A stretch of DNA of 64,000 nucleotides, from positions 186,001 to 250,000 of the forward strand of contig CAVXOE010000016.1 in the NCBI GenBank assembly GCA_963763365.1, given 5' to 3'. The stretch comes from VAZQ01 sp963763365 (GTDB taxonomy: Bacteria; Pseudomonadota; Alphaproteobacteria; Rhizobiales; Xanthobacteraceae). A model generated the notes under the pieces. The model was not told the DNA's origin and searched no databases. It saw nothing but the letters and a program-made list of their open reading frames with translations. Position numbers and translations under genes: made by a program. This document shows positions 8,770-17,510 of the stretch, piece by piece. Each line of letters opens with the position of its first letter. The first letter of the stretch is position 1.

Positions 8770-9715
8770 TTACAGCGCAGCGGGGCGAGGCGAGGGAATG
8801 CCGCCGCCGATGTGTGGCAGGCGTCGCAGGCCGGCACGCTCCGGCAGGTTGGCCGGCGTCTTGATCTCCCACGCAAGGCCAAGCGCTTCGAACACCTTGA
8901 TCAGCCACCAGCCGAGATCGAACTGGCCCGGGAAACAACCCCAGCTTTGCCGAACTCGGAAAGGCATGATGATTGTTGTGCCAGCTCTCGCCCATGCTGA
9001 TGAAGCCGGCGAGGGGTACGTTGTAGCCTTGCGCGGAAGCGCCCTCGACCACCCAGGTCTGGCCGCCCTTGCGATGCGCGAAGTGCCCGATCAGCCAGTG
9101 TCCGGTCACGCAGACGCTGACGCGCACGCAGATGCCCCAGACAAGCCAGCTCCAGCCGCCCAGCGCAAAGAATAAGAGCGCCCAAGGCGCCTGTTGCAAC
9201 ATCCACGTGCGCTCGACCGCGGCATAGAACCTGTCGTTGGCGAGCCGCGGTTCCAGTTCGAATCTCGGTGGATGTGTCAGCGCAAGTCGGCAGTGGAGTT
9301 GCCACCAGGCGTCGTGCCAAAAGCTCGTGCGGTGACAGGAGTAATCGTGGCACGCGGGCTGGCGTTGCGCCCAGTCGCGGAAGTCATGCAGGCGGACCAT
9401 GCCGTACGGACCAGCCATGCCGACGAGGGTGCCGAGATAGACGCAGATGCGCTCAAGCCACAGCGGGCACTCGAAGCTCTGATGGATGAGCTTGCGATGC
9501 ATTCCGACCGAATGACCGAAGCATAAGGTGATGCCGCTCGTGATGATAAACAGGGCAAATGCATCGAACGTGAACAGCGGCGGGCCGAAGACAACCGCGA
9601 GGAGTGTCATCGTTCCAATCCATAGCGACTTGGCGGGCGCCCAACGCACGCGGCCGGAAACCGGATTCGTCTGGTTGTCCACGACGATGCGTTCGGAACC
9701 CGGCATCAGGATCAT
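8770..9715 (-). CDS. Acyl-CoA/fatty-acid desaturase family protein, frameshifted near the C-terminus
   Basis: A membrane di-iron desaturase. The three histidine boxes are visible: GHSVGMHRKLIH, a second with HDFRDWAQ, and GESWHNNHHAFP. Hydrophobic stretches before and between the boxes fit the four-helix desaturase topology. ATG 9715 is the likely start; a longer reading upstream is Arg-rich and unconvincing. An extra base in the CCCGGG run at about 8937-8942 breaks the frame after KLGLFPG, and the corrected end is QFDLGWWLIKVFEALGLAW and then IKTPANLPERAG, stopping at 8770. Which acyl group it desaturates cannot be told. The membrane/SRPBCC gene follows directly. Confidence 0.85.
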
Positions 9716-9929
9716 GCGGCATCCTAGCGCAGAGAGAAACTGCGCGTGTCGCGTTCGCCGCGACAGCCGCCGCGACGCCAGAACCCATGGTCGCGGCAAC
9801 ATCGGGTATAGTCAAATCTTACCGGCCGTGCGAAGAGACCGCGTCGCGCAGCGATCGGTAATGATCTTTCCGGTTCTGTCACTGGCCGCGCGCGAGGGGA
9901 TTGGGGGACTATTCCCAGGAGAGATTTTC

Positions 9930-10787
9930 ATGCGGTGCGTGATCATTGCGCTGTTGGGCGTGGCCCTGACCGGTGGCGTTGCCGGCGCTCAGCCGGTCGA
10001 AGGGCGGTTGAAGACCATCCAGGAGACCGCGACGCTGCGGATTGCCTATCGCACGGATTCACGGCCGTTCGCGTTCGTCGATGGGCAGGGCAAGCCCGCC
10101 GGCTACAGCATCGAGTTGTGTACGCGCATCGCCAAATCGATCGAACGCGAGCTCGGCCTGCCGTCGCTCGCGATCCGCTGGGTGCAGGTCGACACCCGTA
10201 CGCGCTTTGAAGCCATCGCCAACGGCACCGCCGATCTGGAGTGCGGTTCGACGACCATTTCCCTGTCGCGGCTCAAGATGGTCGACTTCTCCAGCCTGAT
10301 CTATGCCGAGAGCACTGGCGTGCTGGTGAAGGCCGGGCAGGGGTTCTTCAATTTCGACAGCATGGCGGGACGCAAGATCGGTGTGGTGCCGGGTTCGACG
10401 AATGCCCGCGCGATCCGCGATCAACTCACGCAGCGCAAGATGGATGCGATGCTGGTCGAATTTCGCGATCGGGAAGTGGGGGTGGCGGCGCTTGCGCGCG
10501 GCGCGCTCGACGGTTTTGCCACCGACAAGCTTGTTCTGCTCGCGCTCGCACAGGCGGCGAACCTGCGCGATTATTCGCTGCTGCCGGACGACCTGTCGTT
10601 CGAGCCGTTCGGCATCATGCTGCCGCGTGGCGATTGGGCCTTCCGGCTCGCCGTCAATACCGGCCTCGCGCGGGTGTTCCGCAGCGGCGAAATCGTCGAA
10701 ATCTACACCAAGTATTTCAGCACGCTTGCGCCGAACCCGTCGGCCTGGATCGGCGCGGTGTTCACGTTCGGCGCTCTGCCGGAGTAG
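9930..10787 (+). CDS. Amino-acid ABC transporter-type periplasmic binding protein
   Basis: A 285-residue type 2 periplasmic binding protein (family 3). It starts at ATG 9930 behind the ribosome site AGGAGAG, and the first 22 residues are a Sec signal ending AGA-QPVEG. The mature protein shows the usual ligand-domain features: LRIAYRTDSRPFAFVD, the GYSIELCTRIA helix, and the cluster of Glu, Cys and Thr at DLECGSTTISLSR where amino acids usually bind. No permease or ATPase gene is next to it, so it is an orphan binding protein or a sensor partner. The substrate is not readable; glutamate or aspartate would be a guess. Confidence 0.85.
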   Translation: MRCVIIALLGVALTGGVAGAQPVEGRLKTIQETATLRIAYRTDSRPFAFVDGQGKPAGYSIELCTRIAKSIERELGLPSLAIRWVQVDTRTRFEAIANGTADLECGSTTISLSRLKMVDFSSLIYAESTGVLVKAGQGFFNFDSMAGRKIGVVPGSTNARAIRDQLTQRKMDAMLVEFRDREVGVAALARGALDGFATDKLVLLALAQAANLRDYSLLPDDLSFEPFGIMLPRGDWAFRLAVNTGLARVFRSGEIVEIYTKYFSTLAPNPSAWIGAVFTFGALPE

Positions 10788-10936
10788 CCGGCATCGCCTG
10801 ACGTTCGCGCTGCGCCGCAGGCCGTCGCTGCCTGCGTCCACACGCATTGCGGCCAACGGCGGGAGCGGGCAGGATAACACGGCGTACAAGGTCAACGCAG
10901 AGTGACCGTGATCGCAATGTCAGGGAGGTTTCGCAC

Positions 10937-11878
10937 ATGTTGTCACGTCGCAAATTTCTCAACAGCACGCTTGGCGTCGGCGCTGGCCTGGCGCTGACGA
11001 CACAAGGAGCACACCGAATGGCGGCTCAGACACCGGCCGGACAAAATAGAAGAATCGTCGATGCACAGGTCCACCTGTGGAAGGCGGAAACGCCGGACTG
11101 GAAATGGGTGCCCGGACGCCCGCCGCAGCTTCCCGAGCCGTTCACCATCGAGAGGCTCGTGCCGCTGATGGACGAAGCGGGCGTTTCGCGCGTCGTGATC
11201 GTACCGCCGTCCTGGCCGGGCGACCGCAACGACTACGCGCTCGAAGCGGCGAAGCGTTATCCCGACCGCTTCTCGATCATGGGCCGCATCCCGCTGGAAA
11301 ATCCGAAATCGGCCGACCTGCTGCCGAAGTGGAAGGAGCAGCCGGGCATGCGCGGGGTGCGCGTGACCTTCCTGGGCCCGATCGCGCCCTGGCTGACCAA
11401 CGGCACCGCCGACTGGTTCTGGCCGGCGGCTGAGAAGGCGGGACTGCCGGTGATGTTCCTGGCGCCCGGGCAGTCGGCGGCCTTCGGGCCGATCGCGGAA
11501 AAGCATCCGCAGCTCAACCTGATCGTCGATCACATGAATCTGTCGGTCGACATCGCAAAAGCCGGCAAGACCGCGGAAGCGATCGCGGCGACCGTGGCGC
11601 TCGCCAAATACCCGAACGTGTCGTGCAAGATGTCGTCGGCGCCGACCTATTCGCTCGAAGGCTATCCGTTCGCCGATATGAAACCGCATCTCAAGCGGGT
11701 GTTCGACGCGTTCGGACCGCAACGCTGCTACTGGGGCACCGACATGACGAACTCTTTCGCCAAGGCGACCTACAAGCAGCGCATCGCCCAATTCACCGAG
11801 ACGCTCGATTTTCTCTCGGAGCAGGACAAGGACTGGGTAATGGGCCGCGCGATCGAGCAGCGCTTAGGCTGGTCGTAG
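10937..11878 (+). CDS. Amidohydrolase family 2 protein with a Tat-like signal
   Basis: A 313-residue TIM-barrel hydrolase of the amidohydrolase-2 group. The start ATG 10937 has a ribosome site GGGAGG, and the N-terminus MLSRRKFLNSTLGVGAGLAL looks like a twin-arginine signal. The metal site that normally opens DxHxH reads DAQVHLW, so the first histidine of the pair is replaced by glutamine; IVDHMNL in the middle and WGTDM near the end supply further candidate ligands. Relatives include lactonases and decarboxylases for aromatic or sugar-derived acids. No operon partner is apparent, and I cannot name the substrate. Confidence 0.82.
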   Translation: MLSRRKFLNSTLGVGAGLALTTQGAHRMAAQTPAGQNRRIVDAQVHLWKAETPDWKWVPGRPPQLPEPFTIERLVPLMDEAGVSRVVIVPPSWPGDRNDYALEAAKRYPDRFSIMGRIPLENPKSADLLPKWKEQPGMRGVRVTFLGPIAPWLTNGTADWFWPAAEKAGLPVMFLAPGQSAAFGPIAEKHPQLNLIVDHMNLSVDIAKAGKTAEAIAATVALAKYPNVSCKMSSAPTYSLEGYPFADMKPHLKRVFDAFGPQRCYWGTDMTNSFAKATYKQRIAQFTETLDFLSEQDKDWVMGRAIEQRLGWS

Positions 11879-12019
11879 CAGGCGGCTTGCGCCGGACATT
11901 GTCCGATTTCCGAAGCCGTGCTTCGTGCTGCCGGGCGCGTTCCCCTGGCTGTATCGCTCGCGACACGCTCGTCCGATCGTACGTCGGCTGCCGATCGTGT
12001 CGCGGGCAACAGGATCCTC

Positions 12020-12796
12020 ATGATCGATCTCTACGAGTATCAGTTGCTGCCGATCTTCCTGGTCAGCCTGGCCATCATCTTGGCCGCCAGCGAGATCGGC
12101 CGCTGGCTCGGCGTACGGGCCCGCGGTCAAGGAGGCGACGACGTCACAACGCTGGAAAGCGCGGTCCTCGGCCTGCTCGCGCTGTTGATTGGTTTTACCT
12201 TCGCGATGTCGTTGACCCGCTTTGATGCCAGGCGCGACGCCGTATTGAATGAGGCAAACGCGATTGGCACGACGGCGCTACGTGCACGCCTGCTGCCAGC
12301 GCCCCACAACACCGAAGCGTTGAAAATCTTGCGCGAGTATGTGTCCGTTCGGTTGGAGATCGCTCAGCGCGTCGTCTCCCCGACGGAGTTGGATGCCTTG
12401 ATTGCCCGCTCGAACGAGCTTCAGGAGGCGCTCTGGCAAGTGGCGAAAACCGTGGCGGCGAAGGAGCCCGGAATGGTTCCCACGGGGCTTTTCATTCAGA
12501 CATTGAATGAGATGATCGATGACCAGAGCAAGCGACTCACGGCATTACGTAGCCGCGTGCCGAACATTGTCCTGATGGCGCTCTACGGCGCTGCTGCCAT
12601 CGCCGGTGCGTTCGTCGGCTATGCCAGGGGGCTCGGCGCGCGTTCTTCGCGAATTCCAGCCTACGTCATCATCGTGCTGGTCTCCGCCGTGATCCTGTTG
12701 ATTCAGGATCTGGACCGGCCGCGGACTGGCTTCATCACCATCAGCCAGCAGCCGATGATCGATGCCGCCGCCAGCATTAGGTCGTATGTCGACTAG
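12020..12796 (+). CDS. Four-helix membrane protein, DUF4239/bestrophin-like
   Basis: A 258-residue inner-membrane protein of the DUF4239 (bestrophin-like) type. Helices are at about residues 7-25 and 48-66 (AVLGLLALLIGFTFAMSLT), then a long hydrophilic, helical segment of about 110 residues, then two helices near residues 193-210 and 220-238. The motif RFDARRDAVLNEANAIGT directly after the second helix is a strong family mark. Some relatives are proposed to be ion channels, but function here is unknown. The longer upstream reading adds only a low-complexity stretch, so ATG 12020 is preferred. Confidence 0.78.
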   Translation: MIDLYEYQLLPIFLVSLAIILAASEIGRWLGVRARGQGGDDVTTLESAVLGLLALLIGFTFAMSLTRFDARRDAVLNEANAIGTTALRARLLPAPHNTEALKILREYVSVRLEIAQRVVSPTELDALIARSNELQEALWQVAKTVAAKEPGMVPTGLFIQTLNEMIDDQSKRLTALRSRVPNIVLMALYGAAAIAGAFVGYARGLGARSSRIPAYVIIVLVSAVILLIQDLDRPRTGFITISQQPMIDAAASIRSYVD

Positions 12797-12821
12797 CCGG
12801 CGGCGGTGAGCACTCGGTCGA

Positions 12822-13436
12822 TCAAAGCTTCACCTTCTCCTGCTCGACCACGCGCTGGACCGCGGGACGCTGCAGCATGCGATCCTTGAACGCCGTGTAA
12901 TTCTTGAGCTCCGCCATCGGCAGTTCGCGGCGCACGCCCCAGGTGTAGAAGACGAAGCCATAAGGATCGAGGACGGAATAGCGGTCGGAGAACCACTCCC
13001 GCCCGTCGAGACGCTCGTCGAGTTGCTTGAGGTAGTTGTGGAAGGTCTTGAGACCGGTGTCCTTGATGCCGGGAAACCCCGCCTGATCCGCTGTGTAACG
13101 CTCCGGCCGGTTGAAGTGGGCATGTGCAGGATGCACGCTTGCCGCCAGGAACCCGATCAGCGATAGCGCCTTGGCTTCAGCGACCGGATCCGTCGGCCAG
13201 AGTCCGAAGCGCTTGCCGAGGTAGGGGAGGATCGCGGTGTTTTCGGCGACCGTTTCGCCGTCGTCGAGACGCAGCACCGGCACGCGTCCCTGCGGATTGA
13301 TCTTGAGATAGTCTTCCGAGCGCTGCTCCGCCTTGGTGAAATCGACCTGCTGCGGGGTGTATTTTTCGCCGCTCTCTTCCAGGATGATATGCGCGGCCAT
13401 CGAGCAGGCGCCGGGAAAGAAATACAACGTCAGCAT
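12822..13436 (-). CDS. Glutathione S-transferase family protein
   Basis: A 204-residue cytosolic GST. The thioredoxin-like N-terminal domain begins MLTLYFFPGACSMAAHI, with Ser or Cys near residues 11-12 where the activating residue of the beta/theta classes sits, and the glutathione gamma-Glu site is GETVAENTAIL. The all-helical C-terminal domain follows from about residue 85. A strong ribosome site AAGGAGG precedes the start. The gene precedes cinA on the same strand with 38 bases between the cinA end and this start in the genome layout, so this gene is the last of the minus-strand group ispDF-cinA-GST. It may handle reactive electrophiles; the actual substrate is unknown. Confidence 0.9.
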   Translation of the reverse strand: MLTLYFFPGACSMAAHIILEESGEKYTPQQVDFTKAEQRSEDYLKINPQGRVPVLRLDDGETVAENTAILPYLGKRFGLWPTDPVAEAKALSLIGFLAASVHPAHAHFNRPERYTADQAGFPGIKDTGLKTFHNYLKQLDERLDGREWFSDRYSVLDPYGFVFYTWGVRRELPMAELKNYTAFKDRMLQRPAVQRVVEQEKVKL

Positions 13437-13474
13437 TTCAATATTCCTCCTTGTTGCGCGAGCACCTGCACACG

Positions 13475-13972
13475 CTATTCCGTCTCGGCCAGTTCCTGCA
13501 GCATGGCGAGCGCGACCGCCACCGACGCTTCGCGCACCTGCGTGCGCCCGATGTCGCCGAACTGGCGCTCCTGATAGACGATCCGGCGTGTGCGCGAGCA
13601 GGCGGCGAAGTGCACGAGCCCGACCGGCTTGCCCGGCACCGCGCCGCCCGGTCCGGCAATGCCGGTGATCGATACCGCGAGATGCACCGGCGCATGCGCG
13701 AGTGCGCCGCGCGCCATGGCTTCGGCGGTCTCCCGGCTGACCGCGCCAAAGCGTTCCAGCAGCGCCGGCGGAACGCCGAGCATGGTCTGCTTGGCGGCGT
13801 TGCTATAGGTCACGAAGGCACGGTCGACGACGTCGGATGAGCCTGGAATGTCGGTCAGCGTGGCGGCCACCAGCCCGCCGGTGCAAGATTCCGCCGTGGA
13901 GATTTTGAGCCTTCTGGTCCGGCAAACATCGAGCAGGGCGCGCGCCGCGGCGGTCAATGCCGGATTGATCAT
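13475..13972 (-). CDS. CinA C-terminal domain protein (nicotinamide-nucleotide amidohydrolase)
   Basis: A 165-residue protein that consists only of the CinA C-terminal domain, the PncC type that deamidates nicotinamide mononucleotide in pyridine-nucleotide recycling. Signature segments are TAESCTGGLVAATLTDIPG near residue 26 and SITGIAGPGGAVPGKPVG at about residues 101-118. The start codon shares one base with the ispDF stop (TAATG), so translation is coupled to that gene. The N-terminal MoaB-like domain of full CinA is absent, which is normal for this short form in alphaproteobacteria. Confidence 0.92.
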   Translation of the reverse strand: MINPALTAAARALLDVCRTRRLKISTAESCTGGLVAATLTDIPGSSDVVDRAFVTYSNAAKQTMLGVPPALLERFGAVSRETAEAMARGALAHAPVHLAVSITGIAGPGGAVPGKPVGLVHFAACSRTRRIVYQERQFGDIGRTQVREASVAVALAMLQELAETE

Positions 13973-15147
13973 TATTCGCTCCAGGGCAGGCGGACCGTGG
14001 CATTGGCAAAGGCCGCCATGCCTTCGCCACGCCCGGTGAACCCCATCTTCTCGCTCGTGGTGGCTTTGACCGCGACGCGCGCGAGCGGCAGTCCGGCGAT
14101 CTCCGCGACGCGCGCACGCATGGCATCGCGGTAAGGGCCGATGCGCGGCGCCTCGCATACGATGGTGATGTCGAGATGCGCGATGCGTCCGCCGCGGTTG
14201 CGCACCCGCTCGACCGCGAAGGCCAGGAACCGGTCGGAGGACGCACCGCGCCATTGCGGATCGGTCGGCGGAAAGTGCACGCCGATGTCGCCGTCCGAGA
14301 TCGCGCCGAGGAGCGCATCGACGAGCGCGTGAAGGACGACATCCGCGTCGGAATGGCCGGCCAATCCGCGGCTGAACGGGATGCGGACACCTCCCAGTGT
14401 GACGTGATCGCCGTCGCCGAACTGGTGCACGTCGAAGCCGAACCCGGTGCGAACGTCGCCAAGCTCGGCGAATTTCGCCGCTTCCGCGCGGGCGAAATCC
14501 TCGTTCGTAGTGAGTTTCACGTTCGCGCTTTCTCCTTGAAAAGTCGAAACTTTCACCCCAGCCCATTCGGCAAGCGCGGCGTCGTCCGTGAAATCGTCGC
14601 GGCCGGCGTCGCGGGCGCGCCGGTGTGCGTTCAGAAGAGCATCGAACGCAAACGCTTGCGGCGTCTGGACGAGGCGAAGTTGCGTTCGGTCGATGGTGCC
14701 GGTGACACGGCCATGCGTATCCACGCTCTTCACCGTATCGGCAACGGCGAGCGCCGGAATGGCGGCGCCCGTCGCTCGCGCGGCTTCGATTGCGCGCGCG
14801 ATCAGTGCCGGTGAGGCAAACGGCCGTGCCGCATCGTGCACCAGTACGATTTCCGGCGAGCGTGGGGCCAGGGCTTCCAACCCGGCGAGGACGGAGGCTT
14901 GCCGTGTGGCGCCGCCGTGAACGGGCGGCAGAAGATCGAGGCCGGTCACGGCCGCGGCGAAATACTCCGTGTCATCTGGATGAATGACAGGCTGTACGAG
15001 CGCGATTTCGTCATGTCGCACGAATGTCGCAATACTCGGCCGGATGACCGGCTCGCCAAGAATGTGACGGTATTGCTTTGGGCGGTCGCCGCCGGCGCGT
15101 AATCCGCGGCCTGCTGCCACGACAATGGCTGCGACCCTATCGGCCAT
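13972..15147 (-). CDS. ispDF: Bifunctional IspD/IspF of the MEP isoprenoid pathway
   Basis: A 391-residue fusion. Residues 1 to about 228 are IspD (2-C-methyl-D-erythritol 4-phosphate cytidylyltransferase), with the nucleotide-binding start IVVAAGRGLRAGGDRPKQY and VHDAARPF. From about residue 232 comes IspF (MECDP synthase), with the metal site GFDVHQF, GHSDADVVLHAL and the closing KATTSEKMGFTGRGEGMAA. The fusion is characteristic of many alphaproteobacteria and of Campylobacter. It is transcribed away from dusB-ntrBC, sharing a 187-base intergenic region, and its stop overlaps the cinA start. Confidence 0.97.
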   Translation of the reverse strand: MADRVAAIVVAAGRGLRAGGDRPKQYRHILGEPVIRPSIATFVRHDEIALVQPVIHPDDTEYFAAAVTGLDLLPPVHGGATRQASVLAGLEALAPRSPEIVLVHDAARPFASPALIARAIEAARATGAAIPALAVADTVKSVDTHGRVTGTIDRTQLRLVQTPQAFAFDALLNAHRRARDAGRDDFTDDAALAEWAGVKVSTFQGESANVKLTTNEDFARAEAAKFAELGDVRTGFGFDVHQFGDGDHVTLGGVRIPFSRGLAGHSDADVVLHALVDALLGAISDGDIGVHFPPTDPQWRGASSDRFLAFAVERVRNRGGRIAHLDITIVCEAPRIGPYRDAMRARVAEIAGLPLARVAVKATTSEKMGFTGRGEGMAAFANATVRLPWSE

Positions 15148-15334
15148 GGCTCCCCGGCTTGAAAGATGACGCCCGGGGATGGCTTTAGCCCGTCGCGGCG
15201 TAGCGGCAAACGGAATTCCACGTATTCCCCATCCGGGCCCATTTTTTTGCAGTGCAACACTTGCGCATTCGGCCCAGTTGGCTAAACTATATGCAGTCGT
15301 GCATTATCGCCTAATTCATGGGCAGGAAAGCTAA

Positions 15335-16378
15335 GTGACCTCGCTGCAAACGAATTTTTCTTCGCCAGGGATCGCAATCGGTGATGTTGCACTGCCCAAT
15401 AACGTCATTCTTGCGCCGATGTCCGGCGTGACCGACGCGCCCTTCCGGCGCCTGGTCGCCCGATTCGGCGCCGGTCTTGTCATCTCCGAGATGACAGCAA
15501 GCCAGGATCTCGTGGAGGCCGACCCGCGCGCGATTTTGCGCGCCGAGCGAAACGGCCACGCGCTTCATGTCGTGCAGCTTGCAGGCTGCGAACCTCGCTG
15601 GATGGCCGAAGGTGCCCGCATCGCGGAAGCATCAGGCGCCGATGTCATCGACATCAACATGGGTTGCCCCGCGCGTCATGTGACTGGCGGGGAGTCGGGC
15701 TCCGCCTTGATGCGCAACCTCGATCACGCGCTGACTCTGATCGAAGCCACGGTCGGCGCGGTGTCGGTTCCGGTGACGCTCAAGATGCGGCTGGGCTGGG
15801 ACGATCGTTCGATCAACGCGCCCGAATTGGCGCGCCGCGCCGAGCAGGCGGGCGTGCGTCTCGTGACCGTGCATGGCCGCACCCGCTGCCAGTTCTACAA
15901 GGGGCAGGCAAACTGGACCGCCGTTCGCGCCATCAAGGCGAGCGTCTCGATCCCCGTCGTCGTGAACGGCGATATCGAAAGCTACGAGGACGCCGTTGCG
16001 GCACTCGTGGCGTCCGGCGCCGACGCCGTGATGGTTGGAAGGGCGGCGCAGGGCCGGCCCTGGCTCCCCGGTCAGATCGCACGGCAACTCGCCGGCGGTC
16101 AGTGCGAGCGGGCACCGGCGCTGACCGAGCAGTTCGAAATCATCGAAGCGCTCTACGACGAGATGCTCACCCACCACGGGGTCCGGATCGGGCGGCGCCA
16201 TGCACGCAAGCACCTGGGCTGGGCGCTCGATGCGGCGGCCGAGACCGCCGGTGTGTCTGACGATCTGCTCCGGTGCCACCGTCACCGTGTGTTGCCTGCC
16301 GAGGAGCCGGCGCAGGTCCGCCGGCATCTTGGCGACGCCTACGCGGCATTTGCCGAGAACGAGAGAAAGGCCGCATGA
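15335..16378 (+). CDS. dusB: tRNA-dihydrouridine synthase DusB (NifR3)
   Basis: A 347-residue FMN enzyme that reduces uridines in the tRNA D-loop. The start of the barrel LAPMSGVTDAPFRRL, the catalytic cysteine in NMGCPARHV, the lysine in TLKMRLGWDD and the HGRTRCQFYKG segment all match the Dus family. The start is GTG at 15335, with AGGAAAG upstream as a ribosome site. It overlaps the ntrB start (ATGA), repeating the nifR3-ntrB-ntrC arrangement known in rhizobia and Rhodobacter, so it heads the nitrogen-regulation operon. Confidence 0.96.
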   Translation: MTSLQTNFSSPGIAIGDVALPNNVILAPMSGVTDAPFRRLVARFGAGLVISEMTASQDLVEADPRAILRAERNGHALHVVQLAGCEPRWMAEGARIAEASGADVIDINMGCPARHVTGGESGSALMRNLDHALTLIEATVGAVSVPVTLKMRLGWDDRSINAPELARRAEQAGVRLVTVHGRTRCQFYKGQANWTAVRAIKASVSIPVVVNGDIESYEDAVAALVASGADAVMVGRAAQGRPWLPGQIARQLAGGQCERAPALTEQFEIIEALYDEMLTHHGVRIGRRHARKHLGWALDAAAETAGVSDDLLRCHRHRVLPAEEPAQVRRHLGDAYAAFAENERKAA

Positions 16379-17505
16379 ACCGCCTTGAGCCCATGCCGAC
16401 GTTGCCCTCGGGCACCGCTGATGCCGTGCTCGACGCGCTGCCTCATCCCGTCATCATGATCGCGGGGGACGGCCGGGTGGCCAACGCGAATGCTGCGGCT
16501 GAAGCTTTCTTCGAAGCATCGCTGCCGCTCCTGCGGCGCCATACGCTCGGCGAACTCGTGCCGTTCGGCAGCCCGCTGCTCGCGCTGATCGAGCAGGCGA
16601 GGGCGCGCGGCTCTGCAGTTAACGAATACAAGGTCGATCTCGGCACGCCGCGCAATCCCGGCGAGCGGCTTGTCGACCTGCACGTGGCACCGCTGCCGGA
16701 CCGGCCTGATCATCTCGTCGTCATGCTGCAGGAGCGCACCATCGCCGACAAGATGGATCGCCAGCTCACCCATCGCGGTGCGGCGCGTTCGGTCATCGCT
16801 CTCGCCGCCATGCTGGCGCACGAGATCAAGAATCCGCTCTCCGGCATCCGTGGCGCGGCGCAACTGCTGGAACACTCGGTCGGCGACGACGATCGGACGC
16901 TGACGAGGCTCATCTGCGATGAGACCGACCGGATCGTGAAGCTCGTCGACCGCATGGAAGTCTTCTCCGACGAGCGCCCGGTCGAGCGCGAGTCGGTCAA
17001 CATCCACGTGGTGCTGGAGCATGTGAAGCGTCTCGCGCAGTCGGGCTTCGCGCGCCACATCAAGTTCATCGAAGAGTACGATCCCTCGCTGCCGCCGGTG
17101 CTCGCCAACCGCGACCAACTCATCCAGGTCTTTCTCAATCTGGTGAAGAACGCCGCGGAAGCGGTCGGCGAGGACGCTGGCGACGGCGAAATCCAGCTTT
17201 CGACGGCGTTCCGGCCGGGCGTGCGGCTTTCGTTGCCCGGACACAAGACACGCGTGTCCCTGCCGCTCGAATTCTGCGTCAAGGACAACGGGCCAGGCGT
17301 TCCAGAGGACCTCCTGCCGCATCTCTTCGATCCATTTGTGACGACCAAACCGACCGGATCTGGCCTGGGGCTTGCACTGGTTGCCAAGATCGTCGGCGAC
17401 CACGGAGGGATCATCGAATGCGAATCGCAAGTGCGGCGGACGACCTTCCGAATACTCATGCCCATTTATCTGGGTAACGACGCCGAGCCGGGTGGCGTTA
17501 CCTGA
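16375..17505 (+). CDS. ntrB: Nitrogen sensor histidine kinase/phosphatase NtrB
   Basis: A 376-residue cytoplasmic sensor that phosphorylates NtrC when nitrogen is scarce, under PII control. A PAS domain covers about residues 15-130, followed by the dimerisation helix with phosphorylated H149 in AHEIKNPLSG, and then the ATP domain with N box NLVKNAAEAV, G1 box KDNGPGVP, F box LFDPFVTTK and G2 box GSGLGLAL. There is no membrane helix, as expected. The start overlaps the dusB stop, and ntrC follows after five bases, so the pair is translated together. Confidence 0.97.
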   Translation: MNRLEPMPTLPSGTADAVLDALPHPVIMIAGDGRVANANAAAEAFFEASLPLLRRHTLGELVPFGSPLLALIEQARARGSAVNEYKVDLGTPRNPGERLVDLHVAPLPDRPDHLVVMLQERTIADKMDRQLTHRGAARSVIALAAMLAHEIKNPLSGIRGAAQLLEHSVGDDDRTLTRLICDETDRIVKLVDRMEVFSDERPVERESVNIHVVLEHVKRLAQSGFARHIKFIEEYDPSLPPVLANRDQLIQVFLNLVKNAAEAVGEDAGDGEIQLSTAFRPGVRLSLPGHKTRVSLPLEFCVKDNGPGVPEDLLPHLFDPFVTTKPTGSGLGLALVAKIVGDHGGIIECESQVRRTTFRILMPIYLGNDAEPGGVT

Positions 17506-17510
17506 AGAGG

